From positions 1,054,001 through 1,118,000 of the forward strand of contig NZ_CP091740.1 in assembly GCF_022014595.1 (NCBI RefSeq): a stretch of DNA of 64,000 nucleotides, in the 5' to 3' direction. Shown in pieces: positions 1 to 12,193 of this stretch. Made by a program: the position numbers and the translations under genes. The notes beneath the pieces were generated by a model. That model had not been told where the DNA came from and searched no databases. It saw only the letters and a program-made list of their open reading frames with translations. This DNA comes from Solitalea lacus. Lineage in GTDB: Bacteria; Bacteroidota; Bacteroidia; Sphingobacteriales; Sphingobacteriaceae. Position 1 is the stretch's first letter, and every line of letters begins with the position of its first letter.

Positions 1-1434
<1,434 letters not shown>

Positions 1435-1565
1435 AGAGAAGGATAGCAGTTATCACTAGCTGCTGCGCTATACAATCTCATTTCAGACTTCAACAAGAGA
1501 AAACCCAAGTACCGGTAGGAAGGGTAGATGAATGAACAAGCCTACTGCCTGCAGGAACAATCCAA

Positions 1566-1643
1566 AGTCCCGTAGCTCAGTTTGGTTAGAGCACTACACT
1601 GATAATGTAGGGGTCAGCAGTTCAAGTCTGCTCGGGACTACCA
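1566..1643 (+). tRNA. tRNA-Ile (GAT)
   Basis: Spacer tRNA between 16S and 23S. The acceptor arm AGTCCCG (1566-1572) pairs with CGGGACT (1633-1639). The anticodon stem CTACA/TGTAG carries the loop CTGATAA with anticodon GAT, and the T stem AGCAG/CTGCT encloses TTCAAGT. The discriminator is A1640, and a CCA follows in the DNA at 1641-1643. An Ile-Ala pair in this spacer is a classic arrangement. Confidence 0.96.
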
Positions 1644-1685
1644 AAGCGCAGGAAACGATAAAGCGGAAACAAGCGCACTTAACTT

Positions 1686-1759
1686 GGGGAATTAGCTCAG
1701 CTGGCTAGAGCACCTGCCTTGCACGCAGGGGGTCAACGGTTCGAATCCGTTATTCTCCA
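1686..1759 (+). tRNA. tRNA-Ala (TGC)
   Basis: Second spacer tRNA. The acceptor GGGGAAT (1686-1692) pairs with ATTCTCC (1752-1758), with one G-T pair. The anticodon arm is CCTGC-CTTGCAC-GCAGG with anticodon TGC, and the T arm is ACGGTTCGAATCCGT. The discriminator is A1759. Unlike the neighbouring tRNA-Ile, CCA is not encoded (next bases are CAC). Confidence 0.96.
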
Positions 1760-1789
1760 CACTGAACCAAAGGGTTCATGAAGTTCTTT

Positions 1790-1824
1790 GACATATTGAA
1801 AGAAGTTACCTGAAAAGGTAAACG
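1790..1824 (+). other. 5' arm of the pre-23S processing stem (3' arm 4770-4811)
   Basis: GACATATTG-AAAGAAGTTAC (1790-1809) and GGTAAACG (1817-1824) are the reverse complement of GTAACTTCTTTCAACAATATGTC (4789-4811, one 3-nt insertion) and CGTTTACC (4770-4777). The two arms flank 23S exactly, as expected for the RNase III processing stalk of the precursor. A smaller hairpin, TGAACC-AAAG-GGTTCA, lies just before at 1763-1778. The complementarity is seen directly; the processing role is inferred from other bacteria. Confidence 0.8.
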
Positions 1825-1883
1825 AGCAACAGATAGATTAATTTCTATAATGTAAGCATTAAGACGCAAGTCTTAGTAATAAA

Positions 1884-4757
<2,874 letters not shown>

Positions 4758-4833
4758 AAAAGAAAGCCTCGTTTACCAAAAAACAGCAGTAACTTCTTTC
4801 AACAATATGTCGAAACAGAACTGAAAAGATATT

Positions 4834-4942
<109 letters not shown>

Positions 4943-4950
4943 TTTTTATA

Positions 4951-4986
4951 CGAAGGGAACCCCGCAAAGGTTCCCTTTCGTTTTTT
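4951..4986 (+). terminator. Intrinsic terminator of the rRNA operon
   Basis: CGAAGGGAACC (4951-4961) pairs with GGTTCCCTTTCG (4969-4980) with a single bulged base and a 7-nt loop, followed by six T. It lies 9 bases after 5S and ends the rRNA transcript. Confidence 0.92.
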
Positions 4987-5200
4987 AGGCTGAATTTACC
5001 TCAATATTATACTCCGGTATTCGTTCATGATTCCATAACTATTCTATATTTTTGCCTACATCCTACTGCTTTCATGGTTTCATTTTTGGAGCATTATTGA
5101 TTTTTTTGTCTTGACAGTCAGTTGATTGGCCCTTTGTTTCGTTTTGGCCTATCAATGAATTGATCCGGTGCTTATCTTGTGCTTCTATCATTTATATGCT

Positions 5201-7297
5201 ATGAATAAAAACATTGTATTCACATCTTCAAATTTTAAGAAACAAACAGTTAAGGCGATCTCAGCAATTTTCTTTTTTGTATTTTCCTATATTTTGTTGG
5301 TCATTTTATCAATTTGTCTTACCGTTTTATGTGGCTATGCAGGTATAATGCTTGTAGCCTTAAAACCTATGTTCATTACTCTTATGATTGGTTTGGGTTT
5401 AGTTAGTATGGGGTTATTAACCATTATTTTCTTGCTTAAATTTCTTGCCCAAAAACATACAGTTGATCGATCTTACCTTATTGAAATTTCTGCTTCAGAT
5501 GAACCGCGTTTGTTTGAATTTATCCAGTCGATAGTTATTGAGGTGAAAACTGAGTTTCCTAAGAAAATTTATTTGTCTAACGATGTGAATGCTTCAGTGT
5601 TTTATGATTCCAGTTTTTGGAGTATGTTTCTGCCAATTAAAAAGAACCTTCAAATAGGGCTAGGCCTGGTGAATTCGGTAAGCGAAGAAGAGTTTAAAGC
5701 AATTTTAGCCCATGAATTTGGTCATTTTTCACAAAGGACGATGAAGATCGGTAGTTACGTGTATAATGTTAATAGAGTAATCTATAATATGCTCTATGAT
5801 AATGATTCGTATTTGTCTCTGGCGCAAGACTGGGCCAATGTAAGTAGTTATTTCTCAATTTTTGTAAACGGTGCCGTAAGAATTGTTTTCGGGATTCAAT
5901 GGATTCTCCGAAAAGTATATAACATCGTTAATTTAAACCATATGAGTTTGTCCAGGGAGATGGAATTTCACGCCGATGCGGTTGCTGCCCATGTTACAGG
6001 TTCTAAACCTTTAATTACATCTTTATTACGTCTTGATTTAGCTAACCAGGCTTATCAGACAGTTCTGGGTTATTATGATCAGAAGATCGATGAAGCTGTT
6101 AAAACGAAGAATTTGTATGATCAACAACTTAATGTGATGAATTTTTTGGCTATGGCCAATAAGCTTCCATTTGAGCAAAATCTACCTCAAGTACACTTTC
6201 AGCATTTAAGCAGGTATAATAAAACGAAATTGGTCATTAAAGATCAATGGGCTTCACACCCATCTACTGTCGACAGGGTTGCGGCTCTTGAGAACCTAAA
6301 TATTGAGGTTGCAGAGAATACAGGTAATGCTGCGTGGTCTTTATTTTCTGATCCATCTAAGTTACAGCAACAGTTGACTGAGCACCTGTTTTCAGGAGTT
6401 GAATATTCAAAGGAGGAAACGTTCATAGACACCACGGTGTTTATGAATGAATTTACAGGTCGATTTAATGATAATTCCTTTAATGAAGTTTTTAATGGGT
6501 ATTACGATACTAAAAATCCATTGAGCGGAAATGATTTAATCGGAATTGAAGAGGAAGATCTGAAAATTGAATTTGATCAACTGTTCGGTGATGAGATATT
6601 GGACTTAGTTTATACTTTCAATTCATTGGAAACTGATATTGTAACCTTAAAACAAATTTATGAGAAAACGTTTGGGGTGAAATCATTCGATTATGATGGA
6701 AATCGATATACTCCAGAGGATTGTTTTGAACTTATTGCTACTCTGGAAAGGGAAGCCCATCGCTTGAAGACTGAAATTATAAAAAATGATAAGTGTATTT
6801 ATCTTTATTTTAAACAAAGATCAATGCAACTTGGAAGGCTTGGCGAATTTGAAAAACATGTTCACTTATATCATGAAATAGATTTGGAATACGATACTAA
6901 GGAGAAACATTATGTTGATATGCTTAATGCAGCCAATTTCATATATGACACAACCCCATTTGATATAATTGAACAAAAAATTCAGGAGCTAACGAAGGTA
7001 GAGGTCGCTTTTAAACAAGAGCTGGAAAAAATGATGAGTTCAACTATTTTTCAATTAGAGTTGAATAAGGAAATGCGGAAGGATATCACCAAGTATCTGT
7101 CTCAAGACTGGGTTTATTTTAAGCGACCTAACTATGACAATGATGCATTAGAGGTAATGATGAAGGGAATTAAAAGCTATCAGGTATTGTTATCAGCAAC
7201 CATATTTAAGGTAAAAAAGAACTATTTAAACTTTATGGCAGAACTGGAACTGGTTAAAGATGAGAAGGGAATTGAACTTGAATCAGTTCAACATTAG
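5201..7297 (+). CDS. M48-family membrane metallopeptidase
   Basis: A 698-residue zinc protease of the M48 (Ste24/HtpX) family. Two long hydrophobic segments occupy about residues 15-45 and 47-78, so the protein sits in the inner membrane. The zinc site is clear: HEFGH at residues 171-175 and EFHAD at 255-259, which supplies the third ligand and the usual downstream Asp. Two more hydrophobic stretches lie between the two motifs. After about residue 330 comes a long soluble, acidic, helix-rich C-terminal half with no motif I recognise. I start at ATG 5201; a GTG at 5168 would add eleven residues. A possible -7 element TATTTTTG lies at 5047-5054. There is no operon partner: the rRNA operon is upstream and an intergenic repeat follows. 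The substrate cannot be told from sequence. Membrane protein quality control is the usual HtpX role, but this is not a close HtpX by architecture. Confidence 0.9.
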   Translation: MNKNIVFTSSNFKKQTVKAISAIFFFVFSYILLVILSICLTVLCGYAGIMLVALKPMFITLMIGLGLVSMGLLTIIFLLKFLAQKHTVDRSYLIEISASDEPRLFEFIQSIVIEVKTEFPKKIYLSNDVNASVFYDSSFWSMFLPIKKNLQIGLGLVNSVSEEEFKAILAHEFGHFSQRTMKIGSYVYNVNRVIYNMLYDNDSYLSLAQDWANVSSYFSIFVNGAVRIVFGIQWILRKVYNIVNLNHMSLSREMEFHADAVAAHVTGSKPLITSLLRLDLANQAYQTVLGYYDQKIDEAVKTKNLYDQQLNVMNFLAMANKLPFEQNLPQVHFQHLSRYNKTKLVIKDQWASHPSTVDRVAALENLNIEVAENTGNAAWSLFSDPSKLQQQLTEHLFSGVEYSKEETFIDTTVFMNEFTGRFNDNSFNEVFNGYYDTKNPLSGNDLIGIEEEDLKIEFDQLFGDEILDLVYTFNSLETDIVTLKQIYEKTFGVKSFDYDGNRYTPEDCFELIATLEREAHRLKTEIIKNDKCIYLYFKQRSMQLGRLGEFEKHVHLYHEIDLEYDTKEKHYVDMLNAANFIYDTTPFDIIEQKIQELTKVEVAFKQELEKMMSSTIFQLELNKEMRKDITKYLSQDWVYFKRPNYDNDALEVMMKGIKSYQVLLSATIFKVKKNYLNFMAELELVKDEKGIELESVQH

Positions 7298-7429
7298 GTT
7301 CATTTAAGGAAAAAGAAAGTCGTTCGGATTTTTAATGCAGTCTTTATGAACGGCTATGATCAACAAGTGCCTTATTTAAATCGAAAATTCGCACTGTTGT
7401 TTTCTAATGTTACTTTCAACGCACGGTTC

Positions 7430-7540
7430 AGCCCTCCTCAACCCCGATTTCAATGGAATGACCGCAGCGAAGCTGATGGCCTTGCGTCAGCTGCGAGGGC
7501 TTGGAATGGAAAGTGGGATGCAGGCAGGGAATGGCAGTGC
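7430..7540. repeat. Palindromic intergenic repeat, REP-like
   Basis: A GC-richer block in an AT-rich spacer. CCCGATTTCAATGGAA (about 7443-7458) is answered in inverted orientation by TTGGAATGGAAAGTGGGA (7501-7518), with GCAGCGAAGC and CAGCTGCGAGG in the middle. A CCCGAT...GGAA / GGA.AG.GGGA layout is, from memory, typical of dispersed intergenic palindromes in Bacteroidota. Only one copy lies in this window, so its repeated nature is inferred. An 85-codon reading frame across it (7346-7603) is not credible as a gene. Confidence 0.5.
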
Positions 7541-7595
7541 AAAATGGTTTTCAAAATCCACTTAACCAATAACAAATTACATCGAACAAATAAAG

Positions 7596-8090
7596 TCAAT
7601 TAGTCTTTTTAATCGATCGTTGTACCTCGCCGTAGGTGTGGACTTGCTGCATGATTTGGGCCCGTAGTTGGGTTAAGAGATAAATTTCAGCTTGGTAGAA
7701 TTCAAAAGCCGTGACGGCATTATTTGATTTTTTAATTTTATTATAGTAGAGCTGAAGGTTTTTTTCATTCTCATCGCGATTTACGAAGTATAGTTGCGCT
7801 AATGAATCGGCTAAGCCAGGTGTCATGTTTGCATAGGCCATAGCAGTTCGCTCATATAGTCTGATTCTTGATTTTATATTCTTATTGTTAGTTGTTTGAT
7901 ATTCTTCATATATTTTCCAAAAAGCAACTGAATCTTTGCCTGTAACAGGAACTAACTTTTTGATAACTTCCTTCTTTTGGACCCCCAGTAAATTGGCCAT
8001 TGCTTCGGTTTCGGCATTAGTTGATTGTGCCTGTACTTTTAATGTTAAACCAGTAATGAACAAGGCCAATAAGTAGATTTTCATTTTCAT
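7596..8090 (-). CDS. Secreted helical protein of unknown function
   Basis: A 164-residue protein beginning MKMKIYLLALFITGLTLKVQAQ, a clear Sec signal peptide cleaved after about residue 22 (VQAQ). The mature part is charged and predicted helical (many K, E, Q and Y) with no cysteine and no catalytic motif I recognise. Small periplasmic helical proteins of this kind are common in Bacteroidota. The frame is open upstream to 8261, but that extension is read through the end of the IS21 element and contains its terminal repeats, so ATG 8090 (or 8084) is the real start. The insertion sequence ends only about 12-17 bases upstream of this start, so the native promoter has probably been displaced by about 2.6 kb. 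The gene may now be silent or driven from the IS end. Function unknown. Confidence 0.75.
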   Translation of the reverse strand: MKMKIYLLALFITGLTLKVQAQSTNAETEAMANLLGVQKKEVIKKLVPVTGKDSVAFWKIYEEYQTTNNKNIKSRIRLYERTAMAYANMTPGLADSLAQLYFVNRDENEKNLQLYYNKIKKSNNAVTAFEFYQAEIYLLTQLRAQIMQQVHTYGEVQRSIKKTN

Positions 8091-8106
8091 AAAGCGTAAG
8101 TTTTGA

Positions 8107-8217
8107 GTTAACTGTAATCGGAAAATAACAATGTACCAGTTTCGGAAAATAGCAATGCACCAAAAAGGAAAATAAGAATGTACCATTTCCGTGAATTCGG
8201 AAAATAAGGATGTATGA
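8107..8217. repeat. Left-end transposase-binding repeats of IS21
   Basis: Four copies of a unit resembling CGGAAAATAACAATGTACCA occur at about 8119-8138, 8143-8162, 8166-8185 and 8198-8216. They vary at the AACAA/AGCAA/AGAA/AGGA positions. In IS21 such multiple terminal repeats are bound by the transposase. Confidence 0.85.
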
Positions 8218-8299
8218 TCAATTTTCAATGCGGGGCATGCCCCGCATTGAAAAAGTGCCAAATTACGGTCAGGTTTAACAACAATTTAGCTGACCAAAG

Positions 8300-9859
8300 A
8301 TGGATAAAAAAACCATTACTAACTGGATCATGTATCACCAAATTCACAAAATGCTAATCGAGGGATCTTCCCTCAGGCAGATTTCTACCTTCACCGGCCT
8401 GGACCGCAGGACGATCAGGAAATATGCAGAAATGAACGAACAGGAGTACGAGGCCTTCCTGTGCCAGAAGGAGGAGCGTCGTAAGCTGCTAACACCCTAT
8501 GAATCCTTTGTAAAGGAGAAACTGCTGCAGGTTCCCTCTGCCAGTGCCGCTCAACTGCATGACTGGTTAAAAGAACACCACCCTGATTTCCCCCAGACTG
8601 GCTCTCGCACCGTATATAACTTCGTGATTTGGGTACGGCAAAAATACCACATTCTACAGGAGCCTAAACTCAGGGATTATTTTCCTGTTGAAGAACTACC
8701 TTATGGGGCTCAAGGCCAGGTTGATTTTGGTCAGTATACCCTCAGGTGCGACCAGGGCAGAAAAAAAGTGTATTTCTTCAGTATGGTGCTATCGCGCAGC
8801 CGATACAAGTTTGTTTACTTTTCCGACCGTTCCTTTACCACCAAAACAGCAGTAGAGGCCCATGAAGCCGCTTTCAAATTCTTTGAGGGTATTCCCCTGG
8901 AACTGGTTTATGATCAGGACCGGTTGTTTCTAGTCGATGAAAACCTGGGGAACCTGCTTTTGACCAGGGAGTTTAAGACCTATGTAACGGAGCGGGATTA
9001 CCGGTTGTATTTTTGCCGGAAAAGTGATCCTGAAAGCAAGGGGAAGATTGAGAATGTTATCGGCTATATCAAAAAGAACTTTCTGTATGGCAGAGTTTAC
9101 CATGATATCCAAACCCTGCAGTTACAGGCCATATCCTGGCTGGCGCGGACCGGCAATGCAATGGTTCATGGTGCCACAGGAAAAGTCCCGGAAAAGGAAT
9201 GGCAGATCGAAAAACCGCATCTTTCCAGCTGGGCACCTGTAAGCCTGCTGCCGGACTGGCTGATGAGCAGTGTACTGAAAAACAACACCTTCAATTATTG
9301 TGGGAATACCTATTCACTTCCCTTGGGAACCTATACTGGCAAAAAGGCAAATTATGTGAAGCTTCGTCTGGATGATGATATGCTACAGGTTTACAGTCCG
9401 AATGAAGAGCTGCTTTGCAGGCATAAGGTGCCGTTTAACAAAGGCAACCTGATTATAAATACAGATCATAAGCGGGACAAGTCGGGTAAAATTAGTGAGC
9501 TAATCATCCAAACTGCGGCACTGTTTCCAGATACAGATAAAGCGGAGCGCTACCTGTTAAAAGTAAAAGAACTCAAGCCGCGGTACGTCCGTGATCAGCT
9601 TTTATCGATTCGTGATGCGGTAAGAGAAACCAATCCGGCAACTATAGAATCAGCCATAGAAGAATGCATGGGTAATGCATTTTTTGATGCCGGCACGTTT
9701 AAACAGGTACTAAAAAAACATGCTAAGTCTTCTGCGGACATGGCTGCACCACAAGCGATCATCAAGCTGTTGGATCCATCCCATTTGCAAAAAGCAGAAA
9801 CCAGGCCAGCTTCCAGCGACATCAACCTGTATGAATCCCTTTTTAACAATAAACCCTAA
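8300..9859 (+). CDS. istA: IS21 transposase IstA
   Basis: A 519-residue DDE transposase. Residues 1-45 form a helix-turn-helix that binds the terminal repeats (GSSLRQISTFTGLDRRTIRK). The RNase H-like catalytic core carries Asp at about 142 (QVDFG), Asp at about 205 (VYDQDR) and Glu at about 251 (SKGKIE). A basic C-terminal part follows, with the beta-barrel-like segment NTFNYCGNTYSLPLGTY. Length and motif order match intact IS21 transposases. It is followed after 6 bases by istB. Start ATG 8300 lies between the left terminal repeats and the HTH; no earlier start makes sense. It acts on the element's own ends together with IstB. Confidence 0.95.
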   Translation: MDKKTITNWIMYHQIHKMLIEGSSLRQISTFTGLDRRTIRKYAEMNEQEYEAFLCQKEERRKLLTPYESFVKEKLLQVPSASAAQLHDWLKEHHPDFPQTGSRTVYNFVIWVRQKYHILQEPKLRDYFPVEELPYGAQGQVDFGQYTLRCDQGRKKVYFFSMVLSRSRYKFVYFSDRSFTTKTAVEAHEAAFKFFEGIPLELVYDQDRLFLVDENLGNLLLTREFKTYVTERDYRLYFCRKSDPESKGKIENVIGYIKKNFLYGRVYHDIQTLQLQAISWLARTGNAMVHGATGKVPEKEWQIEKPHLSSWAPVSLLPDWLMSSVLKNNTFNYCGNTYSLPLGTYTGKKANYVKLRLDDDMLQVYSPNEELLCRHKVPFNKGNLIINTDHKRDKSGKISELIIQTAALFPDTDKAERYLLKVKELKPRYVRDQLLSIRDAVRETNPATIESAIEECMGNAFFDAGTFKQVLKKHAKSSADMAAPQAIIKLLDPSHLQKAETRPASSDINLYESLFNNKP

Positions 9860-9865
9860 TAAGCA

Positions 9866-10621
9866 ATGAATACGATAGAAACCATTAAAAAACAATGTCA
9901 GTTACTGCGCCTGGGCGCAGTAACTCCGGGCGTAGAACAGCTGGCAGACCGTGCCGCTGTCGAGGGAATCAGCTACCTGGAATTTGCCAGGAAGCTGCTT
10001 GAGTTGGAACTAGATAACAGAAAGCTGCGCGATATGGAACGAAGGGAAAAAGCAGCGAAATTGCCTTCCCGCCATCAACTCGAACTTTATGACAGTACGT
10101 CAGCTGAAAGCTTACCTAAAGTGCGCCTGGAGCAGCTCAAAGAACTGAGCTGGCTGGATCAAAACTATAACATCATCCTAATGGGGCCAAGTGGAACCGG
10201 GAAAACTTTTCTCTCGGCCGGATTATGTCATCATGCCCTTAAAAATGGGTACCGGGCTTATTTCAGAACGATGGAACAGCTCATGACCATGTTAAGGAAT
10301 AAAGACATCTCCACCCTGGCTAAAGCAGAGTACAGGCGGTTATCAAAAGCGCAGCTCATTGTGATTGATGACATCATGATCATTTCCGAAACCAAAGTCG
10401 AAGCGAACGCTTTCTTCCACTTCATAAATGCTCTGCATGAAAAGACATCTTTTGTGATTACCACCAATAAATCGCCTAAACAATGGGTGGAAGTATTGGG
10501 TGATGAAGTGATCACTACAGCACTCTTGGACCGCTTACTTTACCGTTGTGAGATCATCCAGCTCGGAGGCCAGAGCTACCGCATGCAGAACAGAAAATCA
10601 ATCTTTGAAACTTCAGAATAG
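9866..10621 (+). CDS. istB: IS21 helper ATPase IstB
   Basis: A 251-residue AAA+ ATPase related to DnaC. The Walker A motif is GPSGTGKT (residues 107-114) and Walker B is LIVIDDI with Asp168/Asp169. A conserved IITTNKSPKQW-like segment (here VITTNKSPKQW) precedes the arginine-rich C-terminus. IstB assembles on target DNA and activates IstA. It is cotranscribed with istA, 6 bases downstream, and nothing suggests damage. The right-end repeats begin about 20 bases after its stop. Confidence 0.95.
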   Translation: MNTIETIKKQCQLLRLGAVTPGVEQLADRAAVEGISYLEFARKLLELELDNRKLRDMERREKAAKLPSRHQLELYDSTSAESLPKVRLEQLKELSWLDQNYNIILMGPSGTGKTFLSAGLCHHALKNGYRAYFRTMEQLMTMLRNKDISTLAKAEYRRLSKAQLIVIDDIMIISETKVEANAFFHFINALHEKTSFVITTNKSPKQWVEVLGDEVITTALLDRLLYRCEIIQLGGQSYRMQNRKSIFETSE

Positions 10622-10641
10622 CCTCTTATATTTGGTGCAGA

Positions 10642-10732
10642 TCGTACATCCTTGTTTTCCGATCTGTTAAAAACAGTGGTACATCCTTATTTTCCACTAT
10701 TGGTACATTGCTACTTTCCATTGACAGTTAAC
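10642..10732. repeat. Right-end transposase-binding repeats of IS21
   Basis: Three copies, inverted relative to the left end, occur at 10642-10662 (TCGTACATCCTTGTTTTCCG), 10677-10696 (TGGTACATCCTTATTTTCCA) and 10701-10720 (TGGTACATTGCTACTTTCCA). The terminal ACAGTTAAC is at 10724-10732. Three copies on the right against four on the left is a normal asymmetry for the family. Confidence 0.85.
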
Positions 10733-10834
10733 CTAATTTACTGAAAATAAAGATTTAGTGATATAGTTAAATGATTTTTAAAAAGGCATTACTTGACATG
10801 AATACTTTGCAAAAGTTCCAAGTCCAGTTTAGCG

Positions 10835-10880
10835 GCTTCGCTCATCATGTCTTGGATTCACGGTGGAGCGAAGCTTTTTT
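10835..10880 (+). terminator. Terminator-like hairpin after the IS element
   Basis: GCTTCGCTC (10835-10843) pairs with GAGCGAAGC (10866-10874) across a 22-nt loop and is followed by six T on the + strand. It would stop transcription leaving the IS or from an older gene lost upstream. The long loop lowers confidence. Confidence 0.5.
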
Positions 10881-10944
10881 GTAATGATGTGCCTACCAAT
10901 TACTGTGTATGATAAAATGATATACTTAGATTTGTCTATCCAGG

Positions 10945-11961
10945 TTACTCTCCAGTTGATTTTCGCGCTATTAGTATTGGTTCCAAAATAATCCCCTCAG
11001 CCTTATCCTGATAATAATTTTTTCCTTTTAAAAGTTTAAGAAACAGTTTGGCTGATTCTTCTCCCATTTTAACCGTTTGTTGATCCACTGTGCTTAATGT
11101 AGGGGTGATGTGTGCGCCAAAGGCTTCATTTGCAAACCCAATTACTTTTACTTCTTCAGGTACTTTTATGCCTAAAGTATTTAATTGTTTTAAAACACCT
11201 AATCCCGTATAATCTTCAAATGCAAAAACTCCGTCAAAATATATTTTATTCTCAAAAAGAGTTTTTACGCAATTCATGCCTAATTCAATAGAGGGATTAC
11301 CCGTAATAATTAGTTGATCATCAATAGGTATATTATATTGACTTAGTGCATCCATGTATCCTCTTAACCGTTCCTGGAAGATCTTAATATTATGTTGACT
11401 AGAAATGTGAATAATACGTTTGCAACCTTTATTAATCAGATGTTCTGTGGCTATAAATCCACCTTGATAATCATCTATTCTTACATAGGGAACACCAATT
11501 TCATCGACTGTACGATCAAATAACAATAATGGGATCCCATATTCTTTTAATTCCTTGAAATGATTGTAACAAGTTGTTTCAAGTGAAACTGAAGAAATAA
11601 TGCCTTCAACCCTTGACTGTAAGAAAGTCTCAATGCCTTTAATTTCGTGAGCTTGTTGTTCTTTTGATTGATAAAGCAATATGCTATATCCATTTTCGTT
11701 CATCACGTTTTCTATACCATGTACGACCGAGCTGAAAAAGCTTACATCCAAGGTGGGTACTAGTACACCTATAATTCCTGTTTTACCCGATTTTAATGAT
11801 GAAGCCAGTTTGTTTTGCTGATAATTAAGTTTAGTTGCCATTTCTTTTACGGCAATTTTTGTTGACGCTTTTATGCGTGGATGATCATTAAGCGCCTTGG
11901 CAACAGTTGAAAAAGTAATGTTTAGTTCACGGGCAATATCATGAATAGTTGTTTTTTTCAC
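10945..11961 (-). CDS. LacI-family transcriptional regulator (probable xylose repressor)
   Basis: A 338-residue regulator. Residues 1-50 form the LacI helix-turn-helix (TIHDIARELNITFSTVAKALN, followed by the hinge region around NYQQNKLASSLKSGKTG). Residues from about 60 on form the periplasmic-binding-protein-like sugar-sensing domain (GIIGVLVPTLDVSFFSSVVHGIE; LLLFDRTVDEIGVPYVRIDD; the STVDQQTVKMGEESAKLFL signature near 290). The start is GTG at 11961, since no better start fits the HTH. It is transcribed away from xylB-xylA, and the palindrome at 12096-12109 lies between the two units. This layout suggests it represses the xylose genes, and perhaps itself, and is released by xylose or a derivative. 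The ligand is inferred from the neighbours only; LacI proteins cannot be assigned a ligand from sequence alone. Confidence 0.9.
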   Translation of the reverse strand: MKKTTIHDIARELNITFSTVAKALNDHPRIKASTKIAVKEMATKLNYQQNKLASSLKSGKTGIIGVLVPTLDVSFFSSVVHGIENVMNENGYSILLYQSKEQQAHEIKGIETFLQSRVEGIISSVSLETTCYNHFKELKEYGIPLLLFDRTVDEIGVPYVRIDDYQGGFIATEHLINKGCKRIIHISSQHNIKIFQERLRGYMDALSQYNIPIDDQLIITGNPSIELGMNCVKTLFENKIYFDGVFAFEDYTGLGVLKQLNTLGIKVPEEVKVIGFANEAFGAHITPTLSTVDQQTVKMGEESAKLFLKLLKGKNYYQDKAEGIILEPILIARKSTGE

Positions 11962-12095
11962 GTTCTGATGAATTTAACTGATATAAACGTAATTATAAAT
12001 ATTATATCAAATAATGCATTAATATGGTAGTTTGTGGAATAATGAGTAAAAATGTTAAATAAAATTTGGTTATCCGTAATTAACATTTACATTTA

Positions 12096-12109
12096 TTCCA
12101 ACGTTGGAA
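12096..12109. promoter_or_regulatory. Probable LacI operator
   Basis: TTCCAACGTTGGAA is a perfect 14-bp palindrome with a central CG, the usual shape of a LacI-family operator. It lies 84 bases before the xylB start and 135 bases before the regulator start. A weak -7-like sequence (TAAAATTTGG) is seen just upstream near 12058-12070, which would place the operator just after the transcription start. Confidence 0.75.
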
Positions 12110-12193
12110 CAAATGTACAAAAACAATGGTTTCAATGTATAAAAGATAATAAATGGCTGACAGTTAACTATTAATCATTAAGTATTTCGACCA

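Larger units (their letters stand above)
8107..10732 (+). mobile_element. IS21-family insertion sequence, apparently complete
   Basis: A 2.6-kb element with intact istA and istB genes. The outer ends are inverted: GTTAACTGT at 8107-8115 and ACAGTTAAC at 10724-10732. If two mismatches are accepted, TTGAGTTAACTGT (8103) pairs with ACAGTTAACCTAA (to 10736). Inside lie several copies of a roughly 20-bp repeat, the hallmark of IS21 ends. I could not see a convincing 4-8 bp target duplication. GC content is visibly higher than in the flanks. Both genes look undamaged, so the element may still be mobile or recently arrived. Confidence 0.92.

Noticed and set aside
7346-7603. 85-codon frame after the M48 gene
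   Set aside because: It spans the palindromic repeat, has no recognisable domain and runs into the 3' end of the opposite gene.
8091-8261. N-terminal extension of the secreted-protein gene
   Set aside because: It is read through the IS21 terminal repeats; the signal peptide starts at 8090.
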